A DNA stretch of 11,624 bases from Rhodobacteraceae bacterium UBA7436 (GCA_002478745.1 DLQI01000042.1:1-11624), one strand, 5' to 3'. Counted from the first letter of the stretch, positions 1-7,095 are shown. Numbers and translations are program-made. Notes: generated by a model not told the origin, from the letters alone.

Positions 1-28
1 GCGCCTTCGACCACTCGGCCACCGATCC
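1..28 (-). tRNA. tRNA-Ser, 5' part only (runs off left edge)
   Basis: On the minus strand, position 28 begins a 7-nt acceptor half (GGATCGG). It is followed by T8-G9 and a D-arm of the form GCCGAG-TGGTCGAA-GGC, with a 3-bp GCC/GGC stem and the A14, G15 and GG landmarks. This D-arm is the hallmark of bacterial serine tRNAs; leucine tRNAs of the same long-arm class usually have a different D-arm. The anticodon, variable arm, T arm and 3' acceptor strand lie outside the window, so the isoacceptor cannot be stated and acceptor pairing cannot be tested. It lies on the same strand as the upstream alaX gene, about 60 nt beyond its stop, and probably has its own promoter (see 38-67). Confidence 0.82.
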
Positions 29-37
29 ATTGGCGGC

Positions 38-67
38 GGTTTAGCAAGCGATGGCAGAGGTTTGCAA
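38..67 (-). promoter_or_regulatory. Candidate sigma-70-type promoter for tRNA-Ser
   Basis: Reading the minus strand, TTGCAA (67-62) resembles a -35 element. It is followed after 17-18 nt by CTAAAC/TAAACC (44-38) as a weak -10, which would place a transcription start a few bases before the tRNA 5' end at 28. The two elements sit in near-identical direct repeats, CGCTTGCAAACC starting at 70 and CGCTTGCTAAACC starting at 50, offset by exactly 20 bases. The -35 is reasonable but the -10 is poor, so this is a position-based suggestion. Confidence 0.35.
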
Positions 68-89
68 GCGCGAAATGCACCCAAAACCA

Positions 90-809
90 TCAATCATCAA
101 GGTGAAGGTAAATCCGGCGATTTCTTTGGCCTTTTTTCTCAATTTTACCAAGGCGAACCGCACCAATTTCCCCCGTGCGTCCTACGTGGGTGCCGCCGCA
201 AGGTTGAACATCGATCTGGTCGTCTAGCGTACCAATACGCACCAGACGAATACGCCCTGCCCCACGCGGCGGTTTAACTGTAAGCGTTTTAACCAATTCT
301 GGATGCGCATCGAGGGTCGTTTGATCGATCCAGTCCTCAAACACCACAACATCCATCTCGACGAATGTTTGCAACGCGTGCTCGATTATCTCACGATTTT
401 CAGGCGCATCTGGCATATCAAAGTCCAAGCGCCCTTTTCCGGCTCCGATCGACCCACCCGTGACACCGAATGGCACAGCTACGGACAAGAGGTGGAGTGC
501 GGTGTGCACGCGCATATGTTTGTAGCGGCGCTCCCAACCCAACTCTTGGATCAAAATGGCCCCAACAGGCGGCAAAGCTTGTGGCTCAGCGGGAATTAAA
601 ACAATTTCATCGCCATCCCCTTTGATCGCAGTTGCGATTGGCATGGTTTGATTATCCCAACGCAGCTCACCGCTATCGCCCGGTTGTCCGCCCCCTTTGG
701 GATAAAAAACTGTTCTATCCAGAACAATACCGCCCTCAAGTGTATGTGCGACGACCTTGGCCTGCGCATCACGAAGATAGGAATCTTCACGAAATAACAC
801 TTCAGTCAT
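90..809 (-). CDS. alaX: AlaX-type alanyl-tRNA editing protein (trans-editing hydrolase)
   Basis: A 239-residue free-standing homologue of the AlaRS editing domain. The family hydrolyses wrongly charged Ser-tRNA(Ala) or Gly-tRNA(Ala) in the cytoplasm. The zinc-site motifs are complete: HxxxH at H102/H106 and CxxxH at C204/H208 (within CGGTH). The N-terminal glycine-rich block FYPKGGGQPGDSG (35-47) and the length indicate the medium AlaX-M class rather than the short AlaX-S class, which lacks that block. The ATG at 809 overlaps the stop of the upstream channel gene as ATGA, and an AGGTG Shine-Dalgarno sits about 5 nt upstream inside that gene, so translational coupling is likely. It is the last protein gene before tRNA-Ser; no terminator is visible after it. 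The family call is firm, but which amino acid it edits is not readable here. Confidence 0.93.
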   Translation of the reverse strand: MTEVLFREDSYLRDAQAKVVAHTLEGGIVLDRTVFYPKGGGQPGDSGELRWDNQTMPIATAIKGDGDEIVLIPAEPQALPPVGAILIQELGWERRYKHMRVHTALHLLSVAVPFGVTGGSIGAGKGRLDFDMPDAPENREIIEHALQTFVEMDVVVFEDWIDQTTLDAHPELVKTLTVKPPRGAGRIRLVRIGTLDDQIDVQPCGGTHVGRTGEIGAVRLGKIEKKGQRNRRIYLHLDD

Positions 810-3103
810 GTATCACCTACCAAGGCTTCTGGGTTTTTAATCCAAATATCACGTTGCGCGAATGGCATTTCGATGCCCTCTTCAACAAACCTAGCTAAGA
901 TTTGATGGTTCACATCATTCTTAACCGTCAGGCTCCAATTTACGTCCCGTAGGATCATCCGAATTTCAAAGTCGAGCGAATCCGAGCCAAACCCTGAAAA
1001 CAGAATAAACGGTGCTGGATTGGCCAAAACCATCGGCTGGGCCTCTGCAATCTCGCGCAGGATTCCCTCAACCTTCTTGGTGTCCGTACCGTAGGCCACG
1101 CCAACATTCATGATCAGGCGACCAATCGTGTTGCCACGGGTATAATTCGTAACAGTCCCACTCACCAAATCAGCGTTTGGTACAATAACGTCAGTGCGGT
1201 CAAAGGTTTCGATACGGGTCGAGCGAACAGAGATCGCACGTACATAACCGTGCTTGCCCCCCACTTCGATCCAATCACCCTCAGAGATGGGGCGTTCGAT
1301 CAGTAAGATGATCCCAGACACAAAGTTCGAAACAATGTTTTGAAGGCCAAAACCGATACCAACCGACAGTGCACCAGCAACGATTGCAAGAGACGACAGG
1401 TCAATCCCAGCCCCTGTAATTGCCATCAATGCCGCAACAAAAATACCGACATAGCCAATCCCTGAAACAATGGCATTCTGTCCGCCTTTGTCGATCTGGG
1501 TCTTTGGCAGAACGTTATTGCGCAGCGCCCCCTGCAGAAGACGCGTGATCATATAGCCACCGACAAAGATCACGACAAAGGTGATGAAGTCACTGGGCGA
1601 CACACGACTGTCGCCAACTGCAAATCCCTTGGAAAAGGCAGACCAAAGTTCGGTTAGGTCTGCAATCCGCGCGCCCCAGATTAATGCCAACACAGGTGTT
1701 GCCGACAACAAGACAATGAAACCGACCAACACAGGAACAAGTGCTTCACGAGCAGCAACACCCTGCCCTGTAATCCAGCCGTAAACATCAGCCAAGAACC
1801 GCTGCAAAACGATGACGATACCAAGCACAGACAAACTTAGGATCGCAGGCTCGACCAGCGCATCCCCCGCCTGACCATACCCAATAGCAGCCATCAATGG
1901 GCCAACCACTGCAAGGATGACTGCCGCGAGGCCAATAAGGCGCATGATCCGCGAGAACGTGGTAACTTTACGCTCCCCGTCATCATCAACAACAACCTGC
2001 GAGGCACTGCGCAACACTTGCCCTATGCGGAACAAAAAGACCCCAGCAAGGACAGTCAGCGGGAAATTCAAAACTGGTTCTGTCACGTCCGAAATCGTGC
2101 CGAAGCTGAGCAGAGTATCAAGAATACTGCGCAAAACGACAACCAACGAAAGCGTGTAAATGTCAGCGCGCGCCGCACGTCGTCTTTCAACACTAATCGG
2201 GATAAGTGGGTCTTCATCCTCGCGCGGGAATAACCAATCGGCCAACCAACGCGCACCAAATAGCAATGCAGCCCAAACTGGTAAACTGCTAACCAGCTCT
2301 TCGCCTCGCAATCCAAGCATTCCAGTTGCGACCAACGCAATCGCCAAAGCAACAACGCCTAAGAATGGGACAATCACGGCAAACAAAGAAAGAACAAAGC
2401 CCCAGACCTCTGATCCATTGCGCCCAAAGGTTCTTAAGTACCTATCGAGGGCAACAACCAACCGACGACCACGGGTCAACAATACAGCTGCCAACCCAAG
2501 CAGTAGCAAAATTACGGGCGCGGTCTCGCGTAGAGTTTTCAACGCGGTCGCATCGCTAAACAAACGGCGCTCGGCGGTCAGGCCATTGACCGCATTAGAC
2601 AAGTCCGTCAGCGCAACGCCCCAATTTCCTGGGTTAACCGGTGACGGCCCAAGGGAAAGTAATCTATCGGCCTGGCGTGCGCGAATGATCGTGTCGATTT
2701 CACCGATCAGGCCATCCGCGCGGCTATAGGCTGCCTCAGCCACCTGTACTGGTGCCTGAAGCGTGGCAAGTTGCTGTGTGATCTCGCTACGCTGCGAAGC
2801 AATGGTAGCTGGTTCTATACCGCTTTCAGGTACAGGACCCAGCGCGGCAAGCTGAGCCTGCAATGTAGTGATACGTTCCGCGTTCAGCAGTCGGGCTTCT
2901 GCAAACTTTGTCCGAAAATTAACAATGCGCGTGCGCAGTGTTTCGAACACTTCGTTCGTGCCAGCCTCACCATCAACAGCGGCCTCTGCCCGTGTTGCTA
3001 CACTTTTCCAAAGGTCATAATCGATCGGTTCACTTGTTTGAGCAATCGCGGCAAAAGGAACGAAAAGGCACAAGGCAAGGCTTAGAAGCCAACGGTGCAA
3101 CAT
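806..3103 (-). CDS. MscS-family mechanosensitive ion channel with DUF3772-type N-terminus
   Basis: A 765-residue inner-membrane protein that probably opens under membrane tension to release solutes during hypo-osmotic shock. Residues 1-21 form a signal peptide ending AIA, followed by a periplasmic, partly helical region (about 25-190) resembling DUF3772. About eleven hydrophobic segments follow between 193 and 603. The last (about 570-603) is the Gly/Ala-rich pore helix typical of MscS TM3. The beta and alpha/beta cytoplasmic domains follow, with ERPISEGDWIEVGG (603-616) and VPNADLVSGTVTNYTR (641-656). It is far longer than E. coli MscS (about 286 residues), as in the MscK/YbdG-like multi-TM subfamilies. 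The start at 3103 lies 3 nt after the cysK stop (TGACCCATG), with GAGG about 11 nt upstream. The 3' end overlaps alaX by 4 nt. The channel fold is secure; the ion preference is unknown. Confidence 0.93.
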   Translation of the reverse strand: MLHRWLLSLALCLFVPFAAIAQTSEPIDYDLWKSVATRAEAAVDGEAGTNEVFETLRTRIVNFRTKFAEARLLNAERITTLQAQLAALGPVPESGIEPATIASQRSEITQQLATLQAPVQVAEAAYSRADGLIGEIDTIIRARQADRLLSLGPSPVNPGNWGVALTDLSNAVNGLTAERRLFSDATALKTLRETAPVILLLLGLAAVLLTRGRRLVVALDRYLRTFGRNGSEVWGFVLSLFAVIVPFLGVVALAIALVATGMLGLRGEELVSSLPVWAALLFGARWLADWLFPREDEDPLIPISVERRRAARADIYTLSLVVVLRSILDTLLSFGTISDVTEPVLNFPLTVLAGVFLFRIGQVLRSASQVVVDDDGERKVTTFSRIMRLIGLAAVILAVVGPLMAAIGYGQAGDALVEPAILSLSVLGIVIVLQRFLADVYGWITGQGVAAREALVPVLVGFIVLLSATPVLALIWGARIADLTELWSAFSKGFAVGDSRVSPSDFITFVVIFVGGYMITRLLQGALRNNVLPKTQIDKGGQNAIVSGIGYVGIFVAALMAITGAGIDLSSLAIVAGALSVGIGFGLQNIVSNFVSGIILLIERPISEGDWIEVGGKHGYVRAISVRSTRIETFDRTDVIVPNADLVSGTVTNYTRGNTIGRLIMNVGVAYGTDTKKVEGILREIAEAQPMVLANPAPFILFSGFGSDSLDFEIRMILRDVNWSLTVKNDVNHQILARFVEEGIEMPFAQRDIWIKNPEALVGDT

Positions 3104-3106
3104 GGG

Positions 3107-4144
3107 TCAAACGACCTCAGTAACGTCTGGAAGACTTGCTGGCTCTTCATCCAACCAATCAGGAATTGGCAAACCTTTTTCACGCAAAAACGAAGGATTG
3201 TATAATTTGGACTGATAACGTGTGCCAAAATCACAAAGGATTGTGACAATGGTGTGCCCCGGTCCCATGTCTTTGGCCAAACGCATCGCACCAGCGACGT
3301 TCACACCTGACGAGCCACCAAGACAAAGCCCCTCATGCTTGAGGATGTCAAAGACAACCGGCAGCGCCTCAGAGTCGTGAATATTATAGCTATAATCAGG
3401 TTTTAGGCCCTCAAGGTTCTTTGTGATGCGAACCTGACCAATTCCTTCGTTGATCGAGCCACCTTCAGTCATCGTCAACTCATCTTTGGTGTAGAAATTG
3501 TATAGTGCCGCACCGTCAGGATCAGCCAAACCAATTGTCACGCCTTTAGGCTGAAGGACTTCACTCACACCAGCCAACGTACCACCCGAACCAACTGCAC
3601 AAATAAAGCCATCAACCTTACCGTCAGTTTGCTCCCAGATCTCTGGGCCCGTAGTTTCAACGTGGGCTTGACGGTTCGCTATGTTGTCAAATTGATTGGC
3701 CCAGATCGCACCATTTGGCTCTGTCTTAGCAAGCTCATTTGCCAAGCGTTCAGAATACCGGACAAAGTTATTTGGATTGCGGTAAGGAGCCGCGGGAACC
3801 TGAACCAAGTTCGCACCAGCAAGGCGCAACATATCTTTTTTCTCTTCTGATTGCGTTTCAGGGATAACGATAACCGTTTTGAACCCCATCGACGCACCAA
3901 CAAGCGCAAGGCCAATACCGGTGTTACCTGCAGTCCCCTCGACGATCGTACCGCCCGGTTTCAACGCCCCGCTGGCAATCGCACTCTTGATAATGAACAG
4001 CGCAGCACGATCCTTAACCGACTGGCCTGGATTCATAAATTCAGCTTTGCCCAAGATCTCGCAACCGGTTTCTTCACTGGCTTTATTCAAACGGATCAGG
4101 GGTGTTTTGCCGATGCTTTCAGCCAAGTTATTTGCGATGCGCAT
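3107..4144 (-). CDS. cysK: Cysteine synthase (O-acetylserine sulfhydrylase family, PLP)
   Basis: A fold-type II PLP enzyme that makes L-cysteine from O-acetylserine and sulfide. With the ATG at 4144 it has 345 residues. K44, in NPGQSVKDR (38-46), is the expected PLP Schiff-base lysine. TAGNTG (71-76) is the substrate/phosphate loop, and GSGGT is the later phosphate-binding loop. Classical CysK proteins usually carry NPSxSVKDR and TSGNTG, so this is the variant clade with NPGQS and TAGNTG that I associate with Rhodobacterales. The frame stays open to an ATG at 4186 (14 more residues). I prefer 4144 because the family begins at about MRIANNLAESIG and neither upstream ATG has a good Shine-Dalgarno; the chosen one has only a weak GCGAGAC. 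It lies 82 nt after trgB, possibly with its own promoter, and 3 nt before the channel gene. In R. sphaeroides cysK adjoins trgAB and contributes to tellurite resistance. Confidence 0.93.
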   Translation of the reverse strand: MRIANNLAESIGKTPLIRLNKASEETGCEILGKAEFMNPGQSVKDRAALFIIKSAIASGALKPGGTIVEGTAGNTGIGLALVGASMGFKTVIVIPETQSEEKKDMLRLAGANLVQVPAAPYRNPNNFVRYSERLANELAKTEPNGAIWANQFDNIANRQAHVETTGPEIWEQTDGKVDGFICAVGSGGTLAGVSEVLQPKGVTIGLADPDGAALYNFYTKDELTMTEGGSINEGIGQVRITKNLEGLKPDYSYNIHDSEALPVVFDILKHEGLCLGGSSGVNVAGAMRLAKDMGPGHTIVTILCDFGTRYQSKLYNPSFLREKGLPIPDWLDEEPASLPDVTEVV

Positions 4145-4201
4145 TGTGGTGTCTCGCTTTGGATTGGGCAGCATTACGCGCTGCATTGTCGTGTTGGAAT
4201 T

Positions 4202-4230
4202 TTTGTACCCTTGGGAGTGGGTAATCTCAA
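4202..4230 (-). promoter_or_regulatory. Candidate internal promoter for cysK
   Basis: On the minus strand, TTGAGA (4230-4225, five of six matches to TTGACA) is separated by exactly 17 nt from TACAAA (4207-4202, four of six matches to TATAAT). The -35 overlaps the trgB stop codon (4229-4227). A start near 4195 would give cysK a leader of about 50 nt. This fits the unusual 82-nt gap here, compared with 3-nt gaps at neighbouring junctions. It has not been tested against background frequency. Confidence 0.35.
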
Positions 4231-5336
4231 GTCAAACCGCGCAAACGATCACGATGGAAGGCCAGCCAATAAGCCATCGTGACCAAAGGCACGTTTGCTG
4301 CCTGCTGGCTTTGAACCAGCTCCATCAACGCCTCAAAGGGCAATAGATGGGTTCGGATGTCTTCATTTTCGGTTTCAAGACCAGAAATTCCGACAATATT
4401 ATCAGGTAAATCAACCAAACCAACGTATTGATAGAAAAACTCGGTTGAGCACCCTGGCGATGGATAAGCTTCGCAAACTTGTTCTAAATGGTTAATCGTC
4501 AGGCCGGCTTCTTCTTCGGCCTCGCGGATTGCGCATGCTTGGGGTGTTTCACCCGCGTCCACACGCCCCGCGATCGGCTCTAACTGCCAAAGGTTCGGAT
4601 CACCGCGCCCAAGTGGCCCCATACGCATCTGTTCAACCAACAGCACACGATCGCGTTTTGAATCATAAGGTAAAAGGATTGCTGCATCCGTCCCAACGAA
4701 CACAGCGCGCTGCAACGTGGACGTTTTGGTTCCGTCAAAGCGTTCGTGTTTCAGTTCGAAAGCATCCAACGCGAAAAAATCCGTATATTCACGGGTCTTT
4801 TTCACTACTTCGACATCCCCTTTAAGGGTCGTGCTGCCATGTTTACTGGAAAGCGCATTCAAATTAGCAGCAGCGCGCGAACGGATCATCGGGAACATGC
4901 GCACAATATCAGCAGCACTACGTTCGCCAAAGAACGACATAACTTCGCGCGCAGCAATCACAGTCATCGCCGCCCACGTGTCTCCCCAAGCCTGCAGATC
5001 CCAAAACCCATTGGGGGTGACGCCATTCTTGGGTGGAAAATAAACGTCGACCACCTGCCCGTTTGAAACGGTCTCGCGGCGCAGCGAATAATCAAAGCCA
5101 CCTTCATAGAAGTTCAAGCGTTCTAAGTCCAAACTGCTCAAATTATTCAGAACCAGACCTGACTGTGAATGCCCAACCCTACAGCTGATCATCGGGAACG
5201 GGCCCTCCAAAGCAGCCATCGCAGCATGGTCTGGCAGATCACAACCAACCATATCAATCTGGGCCGCTGATCGTCCCAAGACGATCTCCAACAACGGGAT
5301 ATGGCGCAATGTGCCGTAAACAAACAAATCAGTCAT
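4227..5336 (-). CDS. trgB: TrgB: gamma-glutamylcyclotransferase-like domain fused to Nudix hydrolase
   Basis: A 369-residue two-domain cytosolic protein. Residues 1 to about 130 are an AIG2/GGCT-like fold with YGTLR (7-11) and a FYEGGFDYSLRR segment (76-87), whose Glu78 is the likely catalytic acid. The second domain (about 170-369) has a perfect Nudix box: G257, E263, R271-E272, E275-E276 and G278, matching GX5EX7REUXEEXGU. The preceding QLEPIAG and the overall length resemble ADP-ribose pyrophosphatases. The architecture and context match TrgB of R. sphaeroides, named for tellurite resistance. The substrates of both domains are unproven; ADP-ribose or a related nucleotide for Nudix and a gamma-glutamyl compound for GGCT are family-based guesses. 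The ATG lies 3 nt after the trgA stop with no Shine-Dalgarno visible, which implies coupled translation. Confidence 0.92.
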   Translation of the reverse strand: MTDLFVYGTLRHIPLLEIVLGRSAAQIDMVGCDLPDHAAMAALEGPFPMISCRVGHSQSGLVLNNLSSLDLERLNFYEGGFDYSLRRETVSNGQVVDVYFPPKNGVTPNGFWDLQAWGDTWAAMTVIAAREVMSFFGERSAADIVRMFPMIRSRAAANLNALSSKHGSTTLKGDVEVVKKTREYTDFFALDAFELKHERFDGTKTSTLQRAVFVGTDAAILLPYDSKRDRVLLVEQMRMGPLGRGDPNLWQLEPIAGRVDAGETPQACAIREAEEEAGLTINHLEQVCEAYPSPGCSTEFFYQYVGLVDLPDNIVGISGLETENEDIRTHLLPFEALMELVQSQQAANVPLVTMAYWLAFHRDRLRGLT

Positions 5337-5339
5337 AAA

Positions 5340-5780
5340 TCAGTGAACGCGATGCCAAATGGCTTCAACGATCAAACCCGCAACAATCCCACCAATCAAG
5401 GCCGTGCCCCAAAGGGCTGTCGAGGAAACCTTGACGACAAAATCAATTCCAATCGGGATAATTTCTAACAGGGCCTCAAACAAGCCATCGAACCTGCCAC
5501 GCATGGAAAGACGGATCATTTCATTCGCGCTTTGAATAAAGATCACAACCAAAACCATCGAAAATGTCGAAGTCACACCGTTGTTGACCGCAGACACAAG
5601 GCCAAAACCAGCCCGCTTACCCATGATCACCCAACCGACAATAACGCCGACCAGCATGCTTACGTAAGTGAAATTGCCAAAGTTGAAATCTTCGATGAAT
5701 TGGGGCTTTGCCAACTCAGAAAGGATATATGCCAGCGCGCAAAGACAGAGCGATCCTGATACTTTTGAGGTGCTGGGCAT
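5340..5780 (-). CDS. trgA: TrgA-family small integral membrane protein (tellurite-resistance locus)
   Basis: A 146-residue hydrophobic protein with about four to five membrane segments (roughly 8-24, 38-53, 61-85, 104-118 and 121-141). Between the third and fourth is a charged loop containing QSANEMIRLSMRGRFDG (83-99), which is the most family-like stretch. It matches my recollection of TrgA from Rhodobacteraceae in size, the SELAKP-type motif after TM1, the WVIMGKRAG loop and its position directly upstream of trgB. No catalytic residues are recognisable and the biochemical role is unknown; a membrane function linked to oxyanion or redox stress is only implied by the locus name. It starts 30 nt after the cfa stop, with a purine-rich Shine-Dalgarno (AAGAGAA) upstream, and is almost certainly cotranscribed with trgB. 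Confidence 0.87.
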   Translation of the reverse strand: MPSTSKVSGSLCLCALAYILSELAKPQFIEDFNFGNFTYVSMLVGVIVGWVIMGKRAGFGLVSAVNNGVTSTFSMVLVVIFIQSANEMIRLSMRGRFDGLFEALLEIIPIGIDFVVKVSSTALWGTALIGGIVAGLIVEAIWHRVH

Positions 5781-5810
5781 GACAATGTTCTCTTTTCTAC
5801 TTACTACTCA

Positions 5811-7019
5811 TCAACTTGGTCGTTTAATAGTAATTTGCGTGACATCACAGTTGCCACTATCGAAGGTCGCAGCGCAAGAGGTCAGGTAAAAGTTCCACAT
5901 ACGACGGAAACGATCATCAAAACCCATCTCTGCAATCTGGTCCCATTTATCATTGAACGTTTCATGCCAACGACGCAATGAAATGTTATAGCTTGGGCCA
6001 AACTCGATCGAGCGTTCAACTTCCAAACCAGCCTTTACAACTTGTTGACGCAAGGCCTTTGGGCTCGGTAACATCCCCCCTGGAAAAATGTACTTTTGAA
6101 TGAAATCGACGCTGTTTTTATAGATGTCCCAACGGCGATCATCCACCGTGATGATCTGCAATGTTGCATTGGCACCCGGTTTCAGACGCTCGCGCACGGT
6201 CTCGAAATAGATTGGCCAGTATTTTTCGCCGACCGCTTCAAACATTTCGATGCTGGCGATCCCGTCATAGGTGCCTTTTTCATCACGGTAATCTTGAAGC
6301 TTGAATTCTACCAAATCGGAAATACCAGCCTTTTCAATACGTTCCTGTGCATAATTAAACTGTTCTTGACTGATCGTAAGGCCCGTTACTTTTAGCCCGC
6401 GTTCTTTGGCGGCGTATTCCGCAAAGCCGCCCCAACCACAACCGATCTCAAGAACATGATCGCCTTCTTTGACGCCCATTTGGTCAAGCATGCTTTTGTA
6501 TTTGGCTGTTTGTGCCGCTTCATGGCTTTCTTGACCTGTTTCAAACAATGCTGATGAATAGGTCATGGTGTCATCCAACCACAAACCATAAAACTCATTG
6601 CCCAAATCATAGTGATAGCTGATGTTCTTACGCGCCTGAGATTTGTGATTACGCTGCATCCAAAAGCGAAGTTTTTCAAACATCCGCACCAAACCTTGGC
6701 CCGGGAAGCCATCATAGATGTCTTCGTTATCCGCGTGAACAAGGTCCATGAATGCCTGCAGGTCCGGCGTACTCCACCAATTGTCCAAATACGCATCACA
6801 AAAGCCAAGGTCGCCCTCACGGATCAAGCGCGCAAATAGATCGGGGTTGTGAACGCGCAACTCGGCCACGTGACCCGGTTGTTTGCCATCTGCGCGAAAC
6901 GTCCGACCATCTGGCATCACGAAATCAACCCGACCGTTGTTCATTTCCTGCGCCATCGCAAAGACCCGCGTGAAATATCGTGGTAAACCTGTTTGGCCGT
7001 CTGTTGTCGTCAATATCAT
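5811..7019 (-). CDS. cfa: Cyclopropane-fatty-acyl-phospholipid synthase family methyltransferase
   Basis: A 402-residue SAM-dependent enzyme predicted to add a methylene bridge (or a related methyl group) to double bonds of membrane phospholipid acyl chains. After an N-terminal lipid-binding-like domain come NISYHYDLGNEFYGLWLD (132-149), the SAM-binding glycine loop VLEIGCGWGGFA (189-200), SIEMFEAVG (256-264), YIFPGG (310-315) and a C-terminal FYLTSCAATF block. There C382 aligns with E. coli Cfa Cys354. The length is close to E. coli Cfa (382 residues). The ATG at 7019 is supported by GAGG 7 nt upstream. It follows phrA by 76 nt, a gap that contains a small hairpin, and precedes trgA by 30 nt. 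In R. sphaeroides a cfa gene paired with phrA belongs to the RpoE singlet-oxygen regulon. An exact product other than a cyclopropane cannot be excluded. Confidence 0.92.
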   Translation of the reverse strand: MILTTTDGQTGLPRYFTRVFAMAQEMNNGRVDFVMPDGRTFRADGKQPGHVAELRVHNPDLFARLIREGDLGFCDAYLDNWWSTPDLQAFMDLVHADNEDIYDGFPGQGLVRMFEKLRFWMQRNHKSQARKNISYHYDLGNEFYGLWLDDTMTYSSALFETGQESHEAAQTAKYKSMLDQMGVKEGDHVLEIGCGWGGFAEYAAKERGLKVTGLTISQEQFNYAQERIEKAGISDLVEFKLQDYRDEKGTYDGIASIEMFEAVGEKYWPIYFETVRERLKPGANATLQIITVDDRRWDIYKNSVDFIQKYIFPGGMLPSPKALRQQVVKAGLEVERSIEFGPSYNISLRRWHETFNDKWDQIAEMGFDDRFRRMWNFYLTSCAATFDSGNCDVTQITIKRPS

Positions 7020-7048
7020 GCGTGATCCTCGTTCGCATTTTAGCTAGG

Positions 7049-7076
7049 CTAGGGTTTCAATCCCTAGGTTTGCAAG
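7049..7076 (-). promoter_or_regulatory. Leader of cfa: 6-bp inverted repeat overlapping a CTTGCAA element
   Basis: The minus strand carries CTAGGG (7067-7062), a 7-nt loop, then CCCTAG (7054-7049), a perfect 6-bp dyad. Further CTAG repeats follow (CCTAGCTA, 7048-7041). Just upstream is CTTGCAA (7076-7070), which could serve as a -35 for a sigma-70 or heat-shock-type sigma, but I see no convincing -10. No T-run follows the hairpin, so it is not a standard terminator. It may be an operator, an RNA leader element or chance. Confidence 0.3.
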
Positions 7077-7095
7077 TGTACTTCTTGATTAATCT

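Noticed and set aside
62..277. 71-codon plus-strand open frame near the left edge
   Set aside because: It runs antisense through the 3' end of alaX; no ribosome-binding site or domain is evident.
2160..2729. 189-codon open frame on the plus strand inside the channel gene
   Set aside because: It is antisense to a clearly coding MscS-family gene, low in complexity (rich in Ser, Thr, Arg, Asn, Pro) and has no recognisable domain.
4145..4186. 14-residue N-terminal extension of CysK from the ATG at 4186
   Set aside because: There is no Shine-Dalgarno, and the family N-terminus aligns with the ATG at 4144.
3851..4346. Two plus-strand open frames (143 and 155 codons) over cysK and trgB
   Set aside because: They overlap each other and are antisense to cysK and trgB, with no family resemblance.
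7049..7067. Hairpin after phrA as a terminator
   Set aside because: The stem is only 6 bp and lacks a T-run, so it would not stop transcription in the usual way.
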